A program made the translations under genes and the position numbers. A stretch of DNA of 38,732 nucleotides from Arsenophonus sp045399315 (lineage in GTDB: Bacteria; Pseudomonadota; Gammaproteobacteria; Enterobacterales; Enterobacteriaceae): NCBI GenBank assembly GCA_045399315.1, contig DAYVGO010000091.1, forward strand, positions 1 to 38,732. Reading direction: 5' to 3'. Below are positions 27,534 to 36,260 of the stretch, one piece after another. Position 1 is the stretch's first letter; each line of letters starts with the position of its first letter. The notes under the pieces are model-generated. The model made no database searches and had not been told where the DNA came from. It saw only the letters and a program-made list of their open reading frames with translations.

Positions 27534-28598
27534 ATGCTGGAGATGTTTTTGCAATGGTATCGTCGAAGATTTTCAGATCCTCAGGTCATTGCATTATTTA
27601 TTAGCCTGATTATTGGTTTTTGTATCATATTCTTTTTTCACGATATTTTAGCCCCTTTATTAGTTGCAATTGTGTTGGCTTATTTACTTGAATGGCCAAC
27701 TCAGCAACTGGGTAAGTTAGGATTTTCCCGGCTGGCAGCGGTATCCATTGTTCTGACTATTTTTATAGGTATTAGTGCGATGGTTATTTTAATTATTGTA
27801 CCTATTGTTTGGCAGCAAGGAATAAATTTATTATTTGATTTACCTTCGATGGTCAATAGTTTTAATGAATATGCTAAGGCATTACCTGAACGTTATCCTG
27901 CTTTAGTTGACGCCGGTATTATTGATATGATAGCTGATAATTTACGTGGTCGTTTATCGACTTTAGGTGAATCTGTAGTTAAGTATTCGGTCGCTTCACT
28001 TATTGGGATTATTACCATAACAATATATCTAGTTTTAGTACCAATAATGGTATTTTTTCTGCTAAAAGATAAGAGCAGAATTATACATAGCCTACAACGT
28101 ATTTTACCTCGTGATCGGTTATTAGTCGGACAAGTTTGTCAGGAAATGAACCAACAGATCACTAACTATATCCGTGGTAAAGTTATTGAAATGGTGATTG
28201 TTGGTATTTGTACTTATATCGTATTTATTTTTTTAGGTTTGCGTTATTCTTTATTTCTGTCAGTACTTGTTGGTATTTCTGTTTTGATCCCCTATATTGG
28301 TGCAGTGGTAGTTACCATTCCGGTGGTATTAGTTGCCCTTTTTCAATGGGGTATTGGATCCGATTTTTGGACTCTGCTAATTGCTTATTTAATTGTTCAA
28401 GGGCTTGATGGCAACTTACTTGTACCTCTTTTATTTTCTGAAGCAGTTAATTTGCATCCTCTGGTTATTATTTTATCTGTTGTGGTTTTTGGTGGGCTTT
28501 GGGGATTTTGGGGAGTGTTTTTTGCTATCCCACTGGCAACGTTAATTAAAGCTGTGATGCATGTCTGGCCAGAAGATAATTTAGTAACTGAAAAATAG
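27534..28598 (+). CDS. perM: AI-2E family transporter PerM (putative permease)
   Basis: 354 residues, matching E. coli PerM in length. Start ATG 27534 follows CAGGAG. Membrane segments fall near residues 18-35, 36-55, 63-90, 150-175, and a cluster at 215-340. Recognisable family parts are FFHDILAPLLVAIVLAYLLEWP, VPIMVFFLLKDK and LIPYIGAVVVTIPVVLVALFQWG. The AI-2E exporter (formerly UPF0118) family includes autoinducer-2 exporters and ion antiporters; PerM itself has no firm substrate. It is divergent from bepA and convergent with bcp. Intact. Confidence 0.93.
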   Translation: MLEMFLQWYRRRFSDPQVIALFISLIIGFCIIFFFHDILAPLLVAIVLAYLLEWPTQQLGKLGFSRLAAVSIVLTIFIGISAMVILIIVPIVWQQGINLLFDLPSMVNSFNEYAKALPERYPALVDAGIIDMIADNLRGRLSTLGESVVKYSVASLIGIITITIYLVLVPIMVFFLLKDKSRIIHSLQRILPRDRLLVGQVCQEMNQQITNYIRGKVIEMVIVGICTYIVFIFLGLRYSLFLSVLVGISVLIPYIGAVVVTIPVVLVALFQWGIGSDFWTLLIAYLIVQGLDGNLLVPLLFSEAVNLHPLVIILSVVVFGGLWGFWGVFFAIPLATLIKAVMHVWPEDNLVTEK

Positions 28599-28605
28599 TC
28601 TTTTA

Positions 28606-28645
28606 ATTGTTAATTGCCAGCAAAACATGCTGGACAATTAACAAT
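28606..28645. terminator. Bidirectional terminator between convergent perM and bcp
   Basis: A long hairpin of ATTGTTAATTGCCAGC and GCTGGACAATTAACAAT with one bulged base and a 7-base loop. It lies eight bases after the perM stop and nine before the bcp stop. It serves both converging genes. Confidence 0.8.
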
Positions 28646-28654
28646 AAATTTTTA

Positions 28655-29125
28655 TCACGGATGAGTATTGAGATAATTTAGCACAATTTGATGATGGTCA
28701 CTTGACTTGAACTTGTCAAACACATGTTCAATTTTACCTTTAGTATTGATAAGGAAACTAATACGATGAATACCATCAAAAGTTTTCCCCATAAACTGTT
28801 TTGCTCCCCATACGCCGAATTTTTCTGCTACCTCATGTTTAGGATCCGATAGTAATGTGAAGTTTAGCATTTCTTTTTCATAAAAACATGATAGCTTTTC
28901 TGGTTTATCAGTACTTATGCCAAAAACTTCAACACCCATCTGGTTAAGCTCATTCATCTTATCGCGTAATCCACAAGCTTGTAGGGTACAGCCGGGAGTC
29001 ATTGCTTTGGGATAGAAATAGATCAAAATTCGTTGACCAAGATAATTTGATAAATTGATTATTTCGCCATCTTGGTCAGGAAGGCTAAACTGAGGAGCCT
29101 TGTCACCGGCTTTTAATGGACTCAT
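28655..29125 (-). CDS. bcp: Thioredoxin-dependent peroxiredoxin Bcp (thiol peroxidase)
   Basis: 156 residues, as in E. coli. Peroxidatic Cys46 and the nearby resolving Cys51 lie in AMTPGCTLQACGLRD, with the preceding YFYPK strand and the catalytic Arg farther on (DGIHRISFLI). It belongs to the PrxQ/Bcp peroxiredoxins, reducing hydrogen and organic peroxides with thioredoxin. It starts 28 bases after the end of the gcvR remnant on the same strand, as in E. coli. Intact while its operon partner has decayed. Confidence 0.96.
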   Translation of the reverse strand: MSPLKAGDKAPQFSLPDQDGEIINLSNYLGQRILIYFYPKAMTPGCTLQACGLRDKMNELNQMGVEVFGISTDKPEKLSCFYEKEMLNFTLLSDPKHEVAEKFGVWGAKQFMGKTFDGIHRISFLINTKGKIEHVFDKFKSSDHHQIVLNYLNTHP

Positions 29126-29152
29126 TAGATTCTCTCCATTTAATTCTATCTA

Positions 29153-29690
29153 TTATTGCGATTTGCTTATAAAGCTAATTGTACCTTGAGCATTTAATTT
29201 TGTGCACAATTGTTTAAATCTATTTTTGATAATTAATTCATTATCATCAATAGGATTTTGGGCGGTTATTTGAATTTCAAGTTGTTCATCGCTGGATGGA
29301 TTTTTGATACTAGTTCGGCTAGCTTGAAGTTGAGGCTGATAAATAAGCTAGTAAATTGTTCAACGATACCTGGAGCATCATTAACAATAACTTTGGCGGT
29401 TATTATTGAAGAATATTCTTGGTAAATTCCAGGAGTAGTCCTTTTCATAATAAATAATAGTTTTAATTCAGTGCCTTTCTTAGGCAACGTCGCTTCTATT
29501 AAAGAAATCGATTGCTGACTACCAGATAACATCATGATAAAAATGAATTCCTTGCCAAATATTGCCAGACGGCTATCTCCAATATTACATCTGCACTTAC
29601 TGACCAGTTGAATAACGCTGTTAACAAGATACCTGGATGGTCTGCACCCAGCGCAGTAATGATGAGAGATTGTCGTTCACTCTGTGGCAA
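29153..29690 (-). pseudogene. gcvR: Glycine cleavage system repressor GcvR, frameshifted
   Basis: The likely original start is TTG at 29688-29690 (AAGGA upstream), giving PQSERQSLIITALGADHPGI. A frameshift near 29630 leads to NIGDSRLAIFGKEFIFIMMLSGSQQSISLIEATLPKKG and MKRTTPGIYQE. A second frameshift, one base in an A run (T run 29301-29305 on the plus strand), leads to EIQITAQNPIDDNELI and the end KLNAQGTISFISKSQ, stop 29153-29155. GcvR has two ACT domains and restrains GcvA, the activator of the gcvTHP glycine cleavage operon. Two frame breaks within 540 bases make function unlikely; either alone could be a sequencing error. Confidence 0.88.
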
Positions 29691-30050
29691 GTCATGTTCC
29701 TTATATCTTTCATTTGTGAATATCTTATGGTAACCATAAAAAAAGCTCTTGCCAAGATAAAAAACAGATATATCAATACAATACGATTACAGATTATGAA
29801 ATGATAAAAAATAGCTCTTAGCAGAAAATGGTAACTTTTTGCTAGTTTTTTATTTTAAATGATTTATTGGCTGATAAAATAGTAAAATGTGGTAAGAATA
29901 ATAGACCGACGGTATGCTGATAATCATTAATTTATTTTTATAACGTAAAGTGGTTATTAATAAATTTCATTAAATTTTGTCTATAAGAAGGTTTTTTTCT
30001 TCAGGCTGAAAAAGTACCATAATTTTAATGTCTCATTTAGGAAAAAGGTT
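29691..30050. other. Intergenic region between divergent gcvR and dapA
   Basis: About 360 AT-rich bases that must carry the dapA promoter. The dapA ribosome site (AGGAAAAAGG) ends seven bases before its ATG. No riboswitch-like structure or gene was seen. Confidence 0.5.
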
Positions 30051-30968
30051 ATGGTTAATCATTCTATTGAATATCAGAATTTTTTGCGTGGAAGTATTGT
30101 TGCAATTGTTACCCCGATGGATATAAAAGGGCAAATAGATAAACCTAGTTTGAAAAAACTGATTGACTATCATATTAAAAATGGAACAACCGCGATTGTA
30201 TCTGTTGGAACAACTGGAGAATCAGCGACACTTGATCATAGCGAGCACTTGGATGTAGTAATGACAACATTAGAGTATGCTGATGGCAGAATCCCGATTA
30301 TTGCAGGCAGTGGCGCCAATGCAACCAAACAAGCAATTGAATTGACTAAATCTTTTGAAAATGCTGGCGTTGTTGCTTGCTTAGCGGTAACACCTTATTA
30401 TAATAGGCCTTCACAAGAAGGACTCTACCAGCATTTTAAGGCCATTGCTGAACAGACAAGTTTACCGCAAATCTTATACAATGTTCCTTCGCGTACCGGA
30501 TGTGATTTATTACCTGAGACAGTTGCTAGATTAGCAAAGTTAGGTAATATTGTTGCCATTAAAGAAGCCAGTGGTGATTTAAGTCGTGTGAATCGCATTC
30601 GCAGGTTAGTAAATGATGAAAATTTTATTTTGCTTAGCGGTGATGATGCAACTGCGTTAGACTTTATACAATTAGGTGGACAGGGGGTGATTTCTGTAAC
30701 AGCCAATATTGCCGCCAAGTCAATGACTGAGATATGTAAGCTAGCATTAATAGGCAAGTATGCCGAAGCACAGCAGTTAAATTATCGTCTATGTCAATTG
30801 CACCATCAATTATTTATCGAGCCTAATCCCATCCCAGTTAAATGGGCATGCTATCAGTTAGGCCTTATTAACTCTAATAGATTGCGCTTACCCATGACAC
30901 CGTTAACACAGTCCGGTCAAAAAGCGCTACAAGAGGCGCTTAAGATCGCTGACTTACAGAAAATTTAG
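30051..30968 (+). CDS. dapA: 4-hydroxy-tetrahydrodipicolinate synthase DapA
   Basis: 305 residues (E. coli 292). It starts at the ATG after AGGAAAAAGG, with a 10-residue N-terminal extension before GSIVAIVTPMD. Catalytic Schiff-base Lys171 is in NIVAIKEASGDL; the pyruvate-binding VGTTGESATL and the catalytic Tyr in LPQILYNVPSRTG are present, as is the DapA signature GANATKQAIELTKSFENAG. DapA condenses pyruvate with aspartate semialdehyde, the first committed step to diaminopimelate (peptidoglycan) and lysine. bamC follows after nine bases, as in E. coli (dapA-bamC operon). Intact. Confidence 0.97.
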   Translation: MVNHSIEYQNFLRGSIVAIVTPMDIKGQIDKPSLKKLIDYHIKNGTTAIVSVGTTGESATLDHSEHLDVVMTTLEYADGRIPIIAGSGANATKQAIELTKSFENAGVVACLAVTPYYNRPSQEGLYQHFKAIAEQTSLPQILYNVPSRTGCDLLPETVARLAKLGNIVAIKEASGDLSRVNRIRRLVNDENFILLSGDDATALDFIQLGGQGVISVTANIAAKSMTEICKLALIGKYAEAQQLNYRLCQLHHQLFIEPNPIPVKWACYQLGLINSNRLRLPMTPLTQSGQKALQEALKIADLQKI

Positions 30969-30977
30969 GGAAATTTA

Positions 30978-32030
30978 ATGGCAACATTATTGCACAATTC
31001 AAAGGTTATTAAGCTTGCAGGACTATCACTTGCTCTACTGTTGGTCGCTTGTACTACAAATCAACGTTATAAGCGTCAAGTTAGTGGTGACGAGTCATAT
31101 TTAAATACTCCACCGTTAAAAAATTTAACCATTCCTGAAGGTATGTCATTACCATTACAAAACGGTGAATATAATATCCCACCAGCTAATCAGAATGGTG
31201 CGGTGGGTAAAGCATTAGATATTCGTCCTCCCATTCAAATACTTTCGTTACTTAGTTACACACAAACTGAAAATAATCTCACAGCGAGTCGCTTATTTTT
31301 AAGTAATACAGTGGAAAATAGTGCTCTTTGGTCACAAATTAATTATATTTTACAACAAAAAGCGATTAAGATTGCGCAAAACAACAATGAACCAGAACAT
31401 TCTTTAATCACAGATTGGATCACTTGGCCGCGTGGAGATGAAGATATTCCTTTACAAACTCGGCAGAAAATTCAGCTTGATTCACAAAATAATCAAATAG
31501 TAATCACTGTCACTAATGAAGGCATGAAGCAAGGTGAAGAGAGCATTAGTGATCCGCTAGAAATACAACGCTATAATGTTTTAATGCTAAATGAGCTAAT
31601 TGATTCAATAAATAAACTGCGTAATAGCGCAACTAGTTCTGATGTTCAAGGGCACTATGCCATAATCGATGTGCAAAGTAGTAGTGATAATAGTGGATTA
31701 CCGCAAATCATTGTGCGTGCGCCTTATGATGTTGTTTGGAAAAGGTTACCGTCCGTACTTGAAAACATTGGTATGCAAGTTGGCGATAGTAGTCGTGCCA
31801 GCGGAGCGATTAGTCTTACTTATCATGGTATGAATGACGACGATTGGCAAGCAGTTGGTGTTGATAGTCCATCAGTGCCAAAAGGTGATTATAAATTGCA
31901 AGTTGGCGATATGAATAATCGTACTAGCCTCCAATTTGTGGCACTAAAAGGGACAACCCTAACGCAAAAGCAGAATGATGAAATGGTGGCGGTATTAAAG
32001 GTAGCGTTTAGTAAAACTAGTAGTAATTAG
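30978..32030 (+). CDS. bamC: Outer membrane protein assembly factor BamC (lipoprotein)
   Basis: 350 residues (E. coli 344). Lipoprotein signal ending in the lipobox LLVAC, with Cys25 as the lipidated residue, followed by TTNQRYKRQVSGDESYL, the conserved unstructured stretch that binds BamD. Two helix-grip domains follow (about 100-220 and 230-345; LEIQRYNVLMLNEL, GLPQIIVRAPYDVVWKRLPSVLENIGM, GDYKLQVGDMNNRTSLQF). BamC is an accessory subunit of the BAM complex, which inserts beta-barrel proteins into the outer membrane. Probable second gene of a dapA-bamC transcript ended by a hairpin at 32083. Intact. Confidence 0.96.
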   Translation: MATLLHNSKVIKLAGLSLALLLVACTTNQRYKRQVSGDESYLNTPPLKNLTIPEGMSLPLQNGEYNIPPANQNGAVGKALDIRPPIQILSLLSYTQTENNLTASRLFLSNTVENSALWSQINYILQQKAIKIAQNNNEPEHSLITDWITWPRGDEDIPLQTRQKIQLDSQNNQIVITVTNEGMKQGEESISDPLEIQRYNVLMLNELIDSINKLRNSATSSDVQGHYAIIDVQSSSDNSGLPQIIVRAPYDVVWKRLPSVLENIGMQVGDSSRASGAISLTYHGMNDDDWQAVGVDSPSVPKGDYKLQVGDMNNRTSLQFVALKGTTLTQKQNDEMVAVLKVAFSKTSSN

Positions 32031-32082
32031 CGAATAAAACTGAGTTTATTACCATTATTTCTAACATCGCTTATAAAAAGAT

Positions 32083-32126
32083 AGATGATTTGTAGCACTT
32101 TATTCACTACAGATCATCTGTTTTTT
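32083..32126 (+). terminator. Rho-independent terminator after bamC
   Basis: A 13-bp stem (AGATGATTTGTAG / CTACAGATCATCT, one G-U pair), 11-base loop, then G and six T. It lies about 50 bases beyond the bamC stop and ends the dapA-bamC unit. Confidence 0.85.
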
Positions 32127-32576
32127 ATTTTGATTTTCATAGGAAAATATGGAGTGTCATTATTTACTTATTTTTTGTTTGTTTGTATTTGTTACGTCTT
32201 ATATTTTGGGATGAGTGCGCATTTTAAAATTTAGGTGATTGATTTAAATTATTTTATCTATTGTAGAATGAGGATGTGAAAGGCCATTTTTTTACTTCTC
32301 ATCTATAAATATGCAGTGGCAATACTTTACTGTACTAGCGTCTGTTACTTAAGAAGAATCAAAACCATTTAATTAGGAATAATACTTTAATTTTATCTTT
32401 GCTGACTATTTCATATGGCTTTCTGTTTCATTGTATTTACTCAAATTTTCATATTTAGTGCGAATTGTTGAATTTATTATAACTGAGGATATGAGCATAA
32501 TTAATAGGAAAAATTTGTTGCATATTTAACTTAATCATTATAGCTTGCATAGTTTATTATTATGCTATAACAGTAA
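32127..32576. other. AT-rich intergenic stretch
   Basis: About 450 bases between the bamC terminator and the acyltransferase remnant. No open frame of note, repeat or hairpin was identified. It should include the old promoter of the acyltransferase. Confidence 0.5.
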
Positions 32577-34240
32577 ATGAATATTAAAAGTAGCTCACAA
32601 CAAAAATTACGATTTGAGATACAAGGGTTACGAGCAATTGCTGTGCTTGCTGTCATGATTGTTCATGCTAATAAAGATTGGCTACCTACTGGTTTTTTGG
32701 GCTTAGATATTTTTTGTCATATCAGGTTTTATAATCTCTTTTTTAATATTTCATTCAAAGGATAAAAGCTTCAATTGGAGCAAGTTTGTGATAAATAGAA
32801 TAAAAAGAATATTACCAGTGTACTTAGTCTTACTTGTTATCACAACTTTGTTAGCTTTGGTTATATTTATTCCGCAAGACTTTAATTATTATAAAGAAAG
32901 CTTAAAATCTGCCTTTTTCTTCAATAGTAACGAATATTTCACTAATTTTGGAGACTATTTCGCGCCTAGTGCTTATGAACTACCGCTATTGCATACATGG
33001 TCATTAGCGATAGAAATGAAATTCTACCTTTTACTTCCAATAGTACTAATTATTAGTCCAAAAAGATATTTAAGTTATATTCTACCAGCCATATTTATAT
33101 AGGGCTATTAGGTTTTGCATTTATCACGGTAAGTTTTTTATTTATATTTGAGAAGCAAGTTCTAGGGACATGGGTTTTGTTACCTTTTCTGGGTGTTAGA
33201 TTAATTATACTTTCTCAATATGGTTTGGTGAACACTTTACATCTAATAAATTATTTATATGCGGTGGAATTTCTTACTCTCTTATCTGTGGCATTGGCCA
33301 ATTCTTGTCTTTATAAGATATACAACTTAATCATATGATCTCACTTTTTTGGGTTATTTAATTTATATACTCTTAAGCTTTATTCTTACATGGTTGTCTT
33401 ATAAATTACTAGGAAAAACCGTTACGAAACTTAAAGAATAATAAGAAAGTGTGGACTTATAATCTACTTTTAATAACCATTACTCTAACAAGTTACAAAG
33501 TATCTAGCCAATTTAATAAATGGATAATTCACCCGCTACCACTTTCATACAGTAGATATGCTGATAATAATAAAATCTGTCATGGAAAAATAATAGGTAA
33601 TTGCTTACAAGGTAGAATTGAAGAAAAAAATAAGATTCTTGTAATTGGTGATTCACATGCTGCCCAGCTGAATTTGTTTTTTAATAAATTTGGTAAAAAA
33701 CGGTCTATTATTTAAAATACTAACAGCTAGTAGCTATTTACCAATAACAAGATTTAACATTGAAAAATTGCCTGATTATAAAAAAACTTGCTCAGAACAA
33801 ACCGACTATGTAAACAAAGAAATAGATAAATACAAGATTATTATTTTAGCGAGAAAATGAAACTACTGTAAAGATAAAACAACTATAACAGCAATAAATA
33901 ACTTCTTGAAAAATAATAGTAACAAAAAAATTATAGTATTTTTACAAATTCCAAGATTGTCTATAAATTTTTTACGTTCTTATAGAATTGAATCTTTAGG
34001 TTTCAAAACCATTATAACCAAAGACTTTAGTTCAGAGGTTGCTAATAAAGAACTAGTTAATTTAGTTAAGAATTATAAAAATATTCATTTTTGGGATACT
34101 CAACATATTAATTTTTTAAAAATATACCATTTTATAAAAATAAAATTTTTTATCATGATAAGCATCATTTAAATGAAATTGGATCTAATATATATGCTGA
34201 GCAAGTTAATAACCAACTATTAGAAATTATTATCAAATAG
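32577..34240 (+). pseudogene. Membrane O-acyltransferase with SGNH domain (OafA-like), degraded
   Basis: It starts MNIKSSSQQKLRFEIQGLRAIAVLAVMIVHAN, the classic acyltransferase-3 opening with the catalytic-type His. One T lost from the T run at 32710-32715 shifts the frame. The next frame has NRIKRILPVYLVLLV and LPLLHTWSLAIEMKFYLLLPI. More breaks follow to a C-terminal SGNH esterase-like domain with VIGDSHAAQLN and near the end DKHHLNEIGS (the Asp-x-x-His pair). A TGA lies at 33858-33860. Such enzymes O-acetylate LPS O-antigen or other surface sugars. It separates bamC from purC, which adjoin in E. coli, so it was acquired and has since decayed. At about 555 codons it is shorter than most complete members. 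Confidence 0.85.
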
Positions 34241-34728
34241 TAATTATAAATATTTTTTGGTTTGTTCACATATTTCATCTAAATACTAGTTTCATCAATG
34301 GATTTTTTTCTTCGTTATGTTTGTGAATTATAGAGTTAATCTCAATCCTTGACTATGAATCATGGAATAGTTAACATCCATTGCTCTTTCTTGCATTATT
34401 TTCTTCTAAGTTATATAAATTATTATGAATAAGAGAAATGTTATAACTAACAAAATAGTATGATTTCTATGGTATAATAACTGTATTTTAATGATTATTT
34501 ACCAATACACATAACTATTTTTTATTAATAAATCAAAATAAAATAACGTATTAACAGATATTACTTTTAATGCGACAAATAAAATATACAGTATCACATT
34601 ATTTAATTACACAAATAACCACTAATTTGTTATTCTCTTTTGTCTAACAAGGTAAACGTTTGCGTCTTGCTTTAACGTCGTATTTAAGCACTTTTTTATT
34701 AAAATGATCAAATTTTGGAGTAGTTAAA
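34241..34728. other. Upstream region of purC
   Basis: About 490 AT-rich bases without a gene. The last 100 carry a PurR-box-like site (34650-34665), and a GGAG ribosome site lies about eight bases before the purC ATG. I could not fix a -35/-10 pair with confidence. Confidence 0.5.
34650..34665 (+). promoter_or_regulatory. PurR operator upstream of purC
   Basis: AGGTAAACGTTTGCGT matches 14 of 16 positions of the PurR box consensus ACGCAAACGTTTGCGT. It lies 63 bases before the purC ATG, in the same relation as the site before purM. Confidence 0.8.
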
Positions 34729-35433
34729 ATGCAAAAAAAAGCTGAGTTGTATCGTGGAAAAGCGAAAACCGTATACCTTACGGATGATCCTAATTTATTA
34801 GTATTAGAATTCCGCAATGATACATCGGCACTAGATGGTAAGCGTATCGAACAGTTTGAACGTAAGGGAATGATAAATAATAAATTTAATTATTTTATTA
34901 TGCAAAAATTGGCGCAAGCCGGTATTCCAACCCAAATGGAACGTTTACTATCAGATACTGAATCATTGGTAAAAAAATTAACCATGATCCCAGTTGAATG
35001 TGTTATTCGTAATCGAGCTGCCGGTTCTCTAGTTAAAAGACTTGGTATCGAAGAAGGTACCCTGCTTGAGCCGCCTATTTTTGATCTATTTTTAAAAAAT
35101 GATGTGCAGCATGACCCAATGATTAATGATTCTTACTGTGAAACTTTTGGCTGGGTCAGTAAAGCGCATTTAAGTGAGATGAAACGATTAAGTTATCAAG
35201 CCAATGAAGTATTAAATGCGCTGTTTGATAAAGCACAGCTGATTCTGGTTGATTTTAAACTTGAGTTTGGCTTGTTTAATGGTCAGGTTGTATTGGGTGA
35301 TGAATTTTCGCCAGATGGTAGTCGTTTATGGGATAAAAAAACTATGGATAAATTGGACAAAGATCGTTTTCGCCAGAGTTTAGGTGGGTTAATTGAAGCT
35401 TATGAAGAAGTTGCTAAGCGTATAGGCATTTGA
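34729..35433 (+). CDS. purC: SAICAR synthetase PurC
   Basis: 234 residues (E. coli 237), intact. It begins KKAELYRGKAKTVYLTDDPN (ATP-binding glycine-rich turn). It carries the two family signatures, one around IPVECVIRNRAAGSLVKRLG and one around LILVDFKLEFGL, with DEFSPDGSRLWD farther on. The enzyme joins aspartate to CAIR to give SAICAR, the eighth step of purine synthesis. Start ATG follows GGAG. It is single here, with an upstream PurR-box-like site, and sits between two decayed genes. Its preservation along with purM and purN suggests purine synthesis is still made by the cell. Confidence 0.97.
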   Translation: MQKKAELYRGKAKTVYLTDDPNLLVLEFRNDTSALDGKRIEQFERKGMINNKFNYFIMQKLAQAGIPTQMERLLSDTESLVKKLTMIPVECVIRNRAAGSLVKRLGIEEGTLLEPPIFDLFLKNDVQHDPMINDSYCETFGWVSKAHLSEMKRLSYQANEVLNALFDKAQLILVDFKLEFGLFNGQVVLGDEFSPDGSRLWDKKTMDKLDKDRFRQSLGGLIEAYEEVAKRIGI

Positions 35434-36260
35434 TTAACTTAAAAATTTTTGCTAGCAAAAAAGAAGAGTTGAGTAGAGATTGTTATAAAACAACTTTATC
35501 TTATTGATTATTAATCATTGGCTATTAGTTTGCTTTTATTAAAGCATAATTAAATAAGAGCGGCTTAAGAAATAATTAGTGGCTCCAAATATTTTGTTAA
35601 AGTAAATTATAACAACAAGCTATATTATCAATAGTTATAATAAATTTTTAATTTTACATTACAAATGTAATATTTATTATATTTTTTAACTTATCATCTT
35701 TTACACTGTTATTTATTTAAACATTTATTATCAGTTATTATGTACATATTGATATAAATGCTTTTTTGTGATTAATTTTTTCTTTTTGTTTTTATTGGTA
35801 ACTTTTATTTATTTTACCTTTATTAGGTTAACTAAATATTTTTATTAATATTTAAATAAGTCATTTCATTATTAATTAAATAATATTAGTATATATTTAA
35901 CTAGCTACAATAGTTAAATATAACTAAATAATAAAATTTAACTAAATTATGTTAACAAATTAAATTGTATTAATTTAAATCTATAGTTATTTATTAATGA
36001 TTAGATTAAATTTAAAATTGAATTGTTATAGCTGACTAGAGAAAAATTAAAGTGTAATTAAATAGTTATATAGTTAATAACATCATTGATGTCGGAACAA
36101 GCCTAAAGGACTTATTTAATCTATTAGTAAAAGATAATAAGGAGAATCTTTTAAAACAAAGATAAAGGCTGATATTAAATATCTTAATACTGTTTAAATT
36201 AATATATCCATTAGAGGTAGGTTTTATATTTGTCAAAATTAATAATGAAGGAAAATAATA
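35434..36260. other. Long AT-rich intergenic stretch
   Basis: About 830 bases between purC and the chitinase remnant, extremely AT-rich, with no open frame of interest. A TTTTTGC-TA-GCAAAAA palindrome near 35440-35460 has too small a loop to be a convincing terminator. A ribosome-site-like GAAGGA lies before the chitinase ATG. It could be the grave of one or more genes but nothing is recognisable. Confidence 0.5.

Noticed and set aside
30425..30757. Open frame on the minus strand opposite dapA
   Set aside because: Antisense shadow of a conserved, intact gene, with no start signal or homology.
35434..35462. Possible purC terminator (TTTTTGC-TA-GCAAAAA)
   Set aside because: The loop would be two bases and the stem mostly A-T, so a stable terminator hairpin is unlikely.
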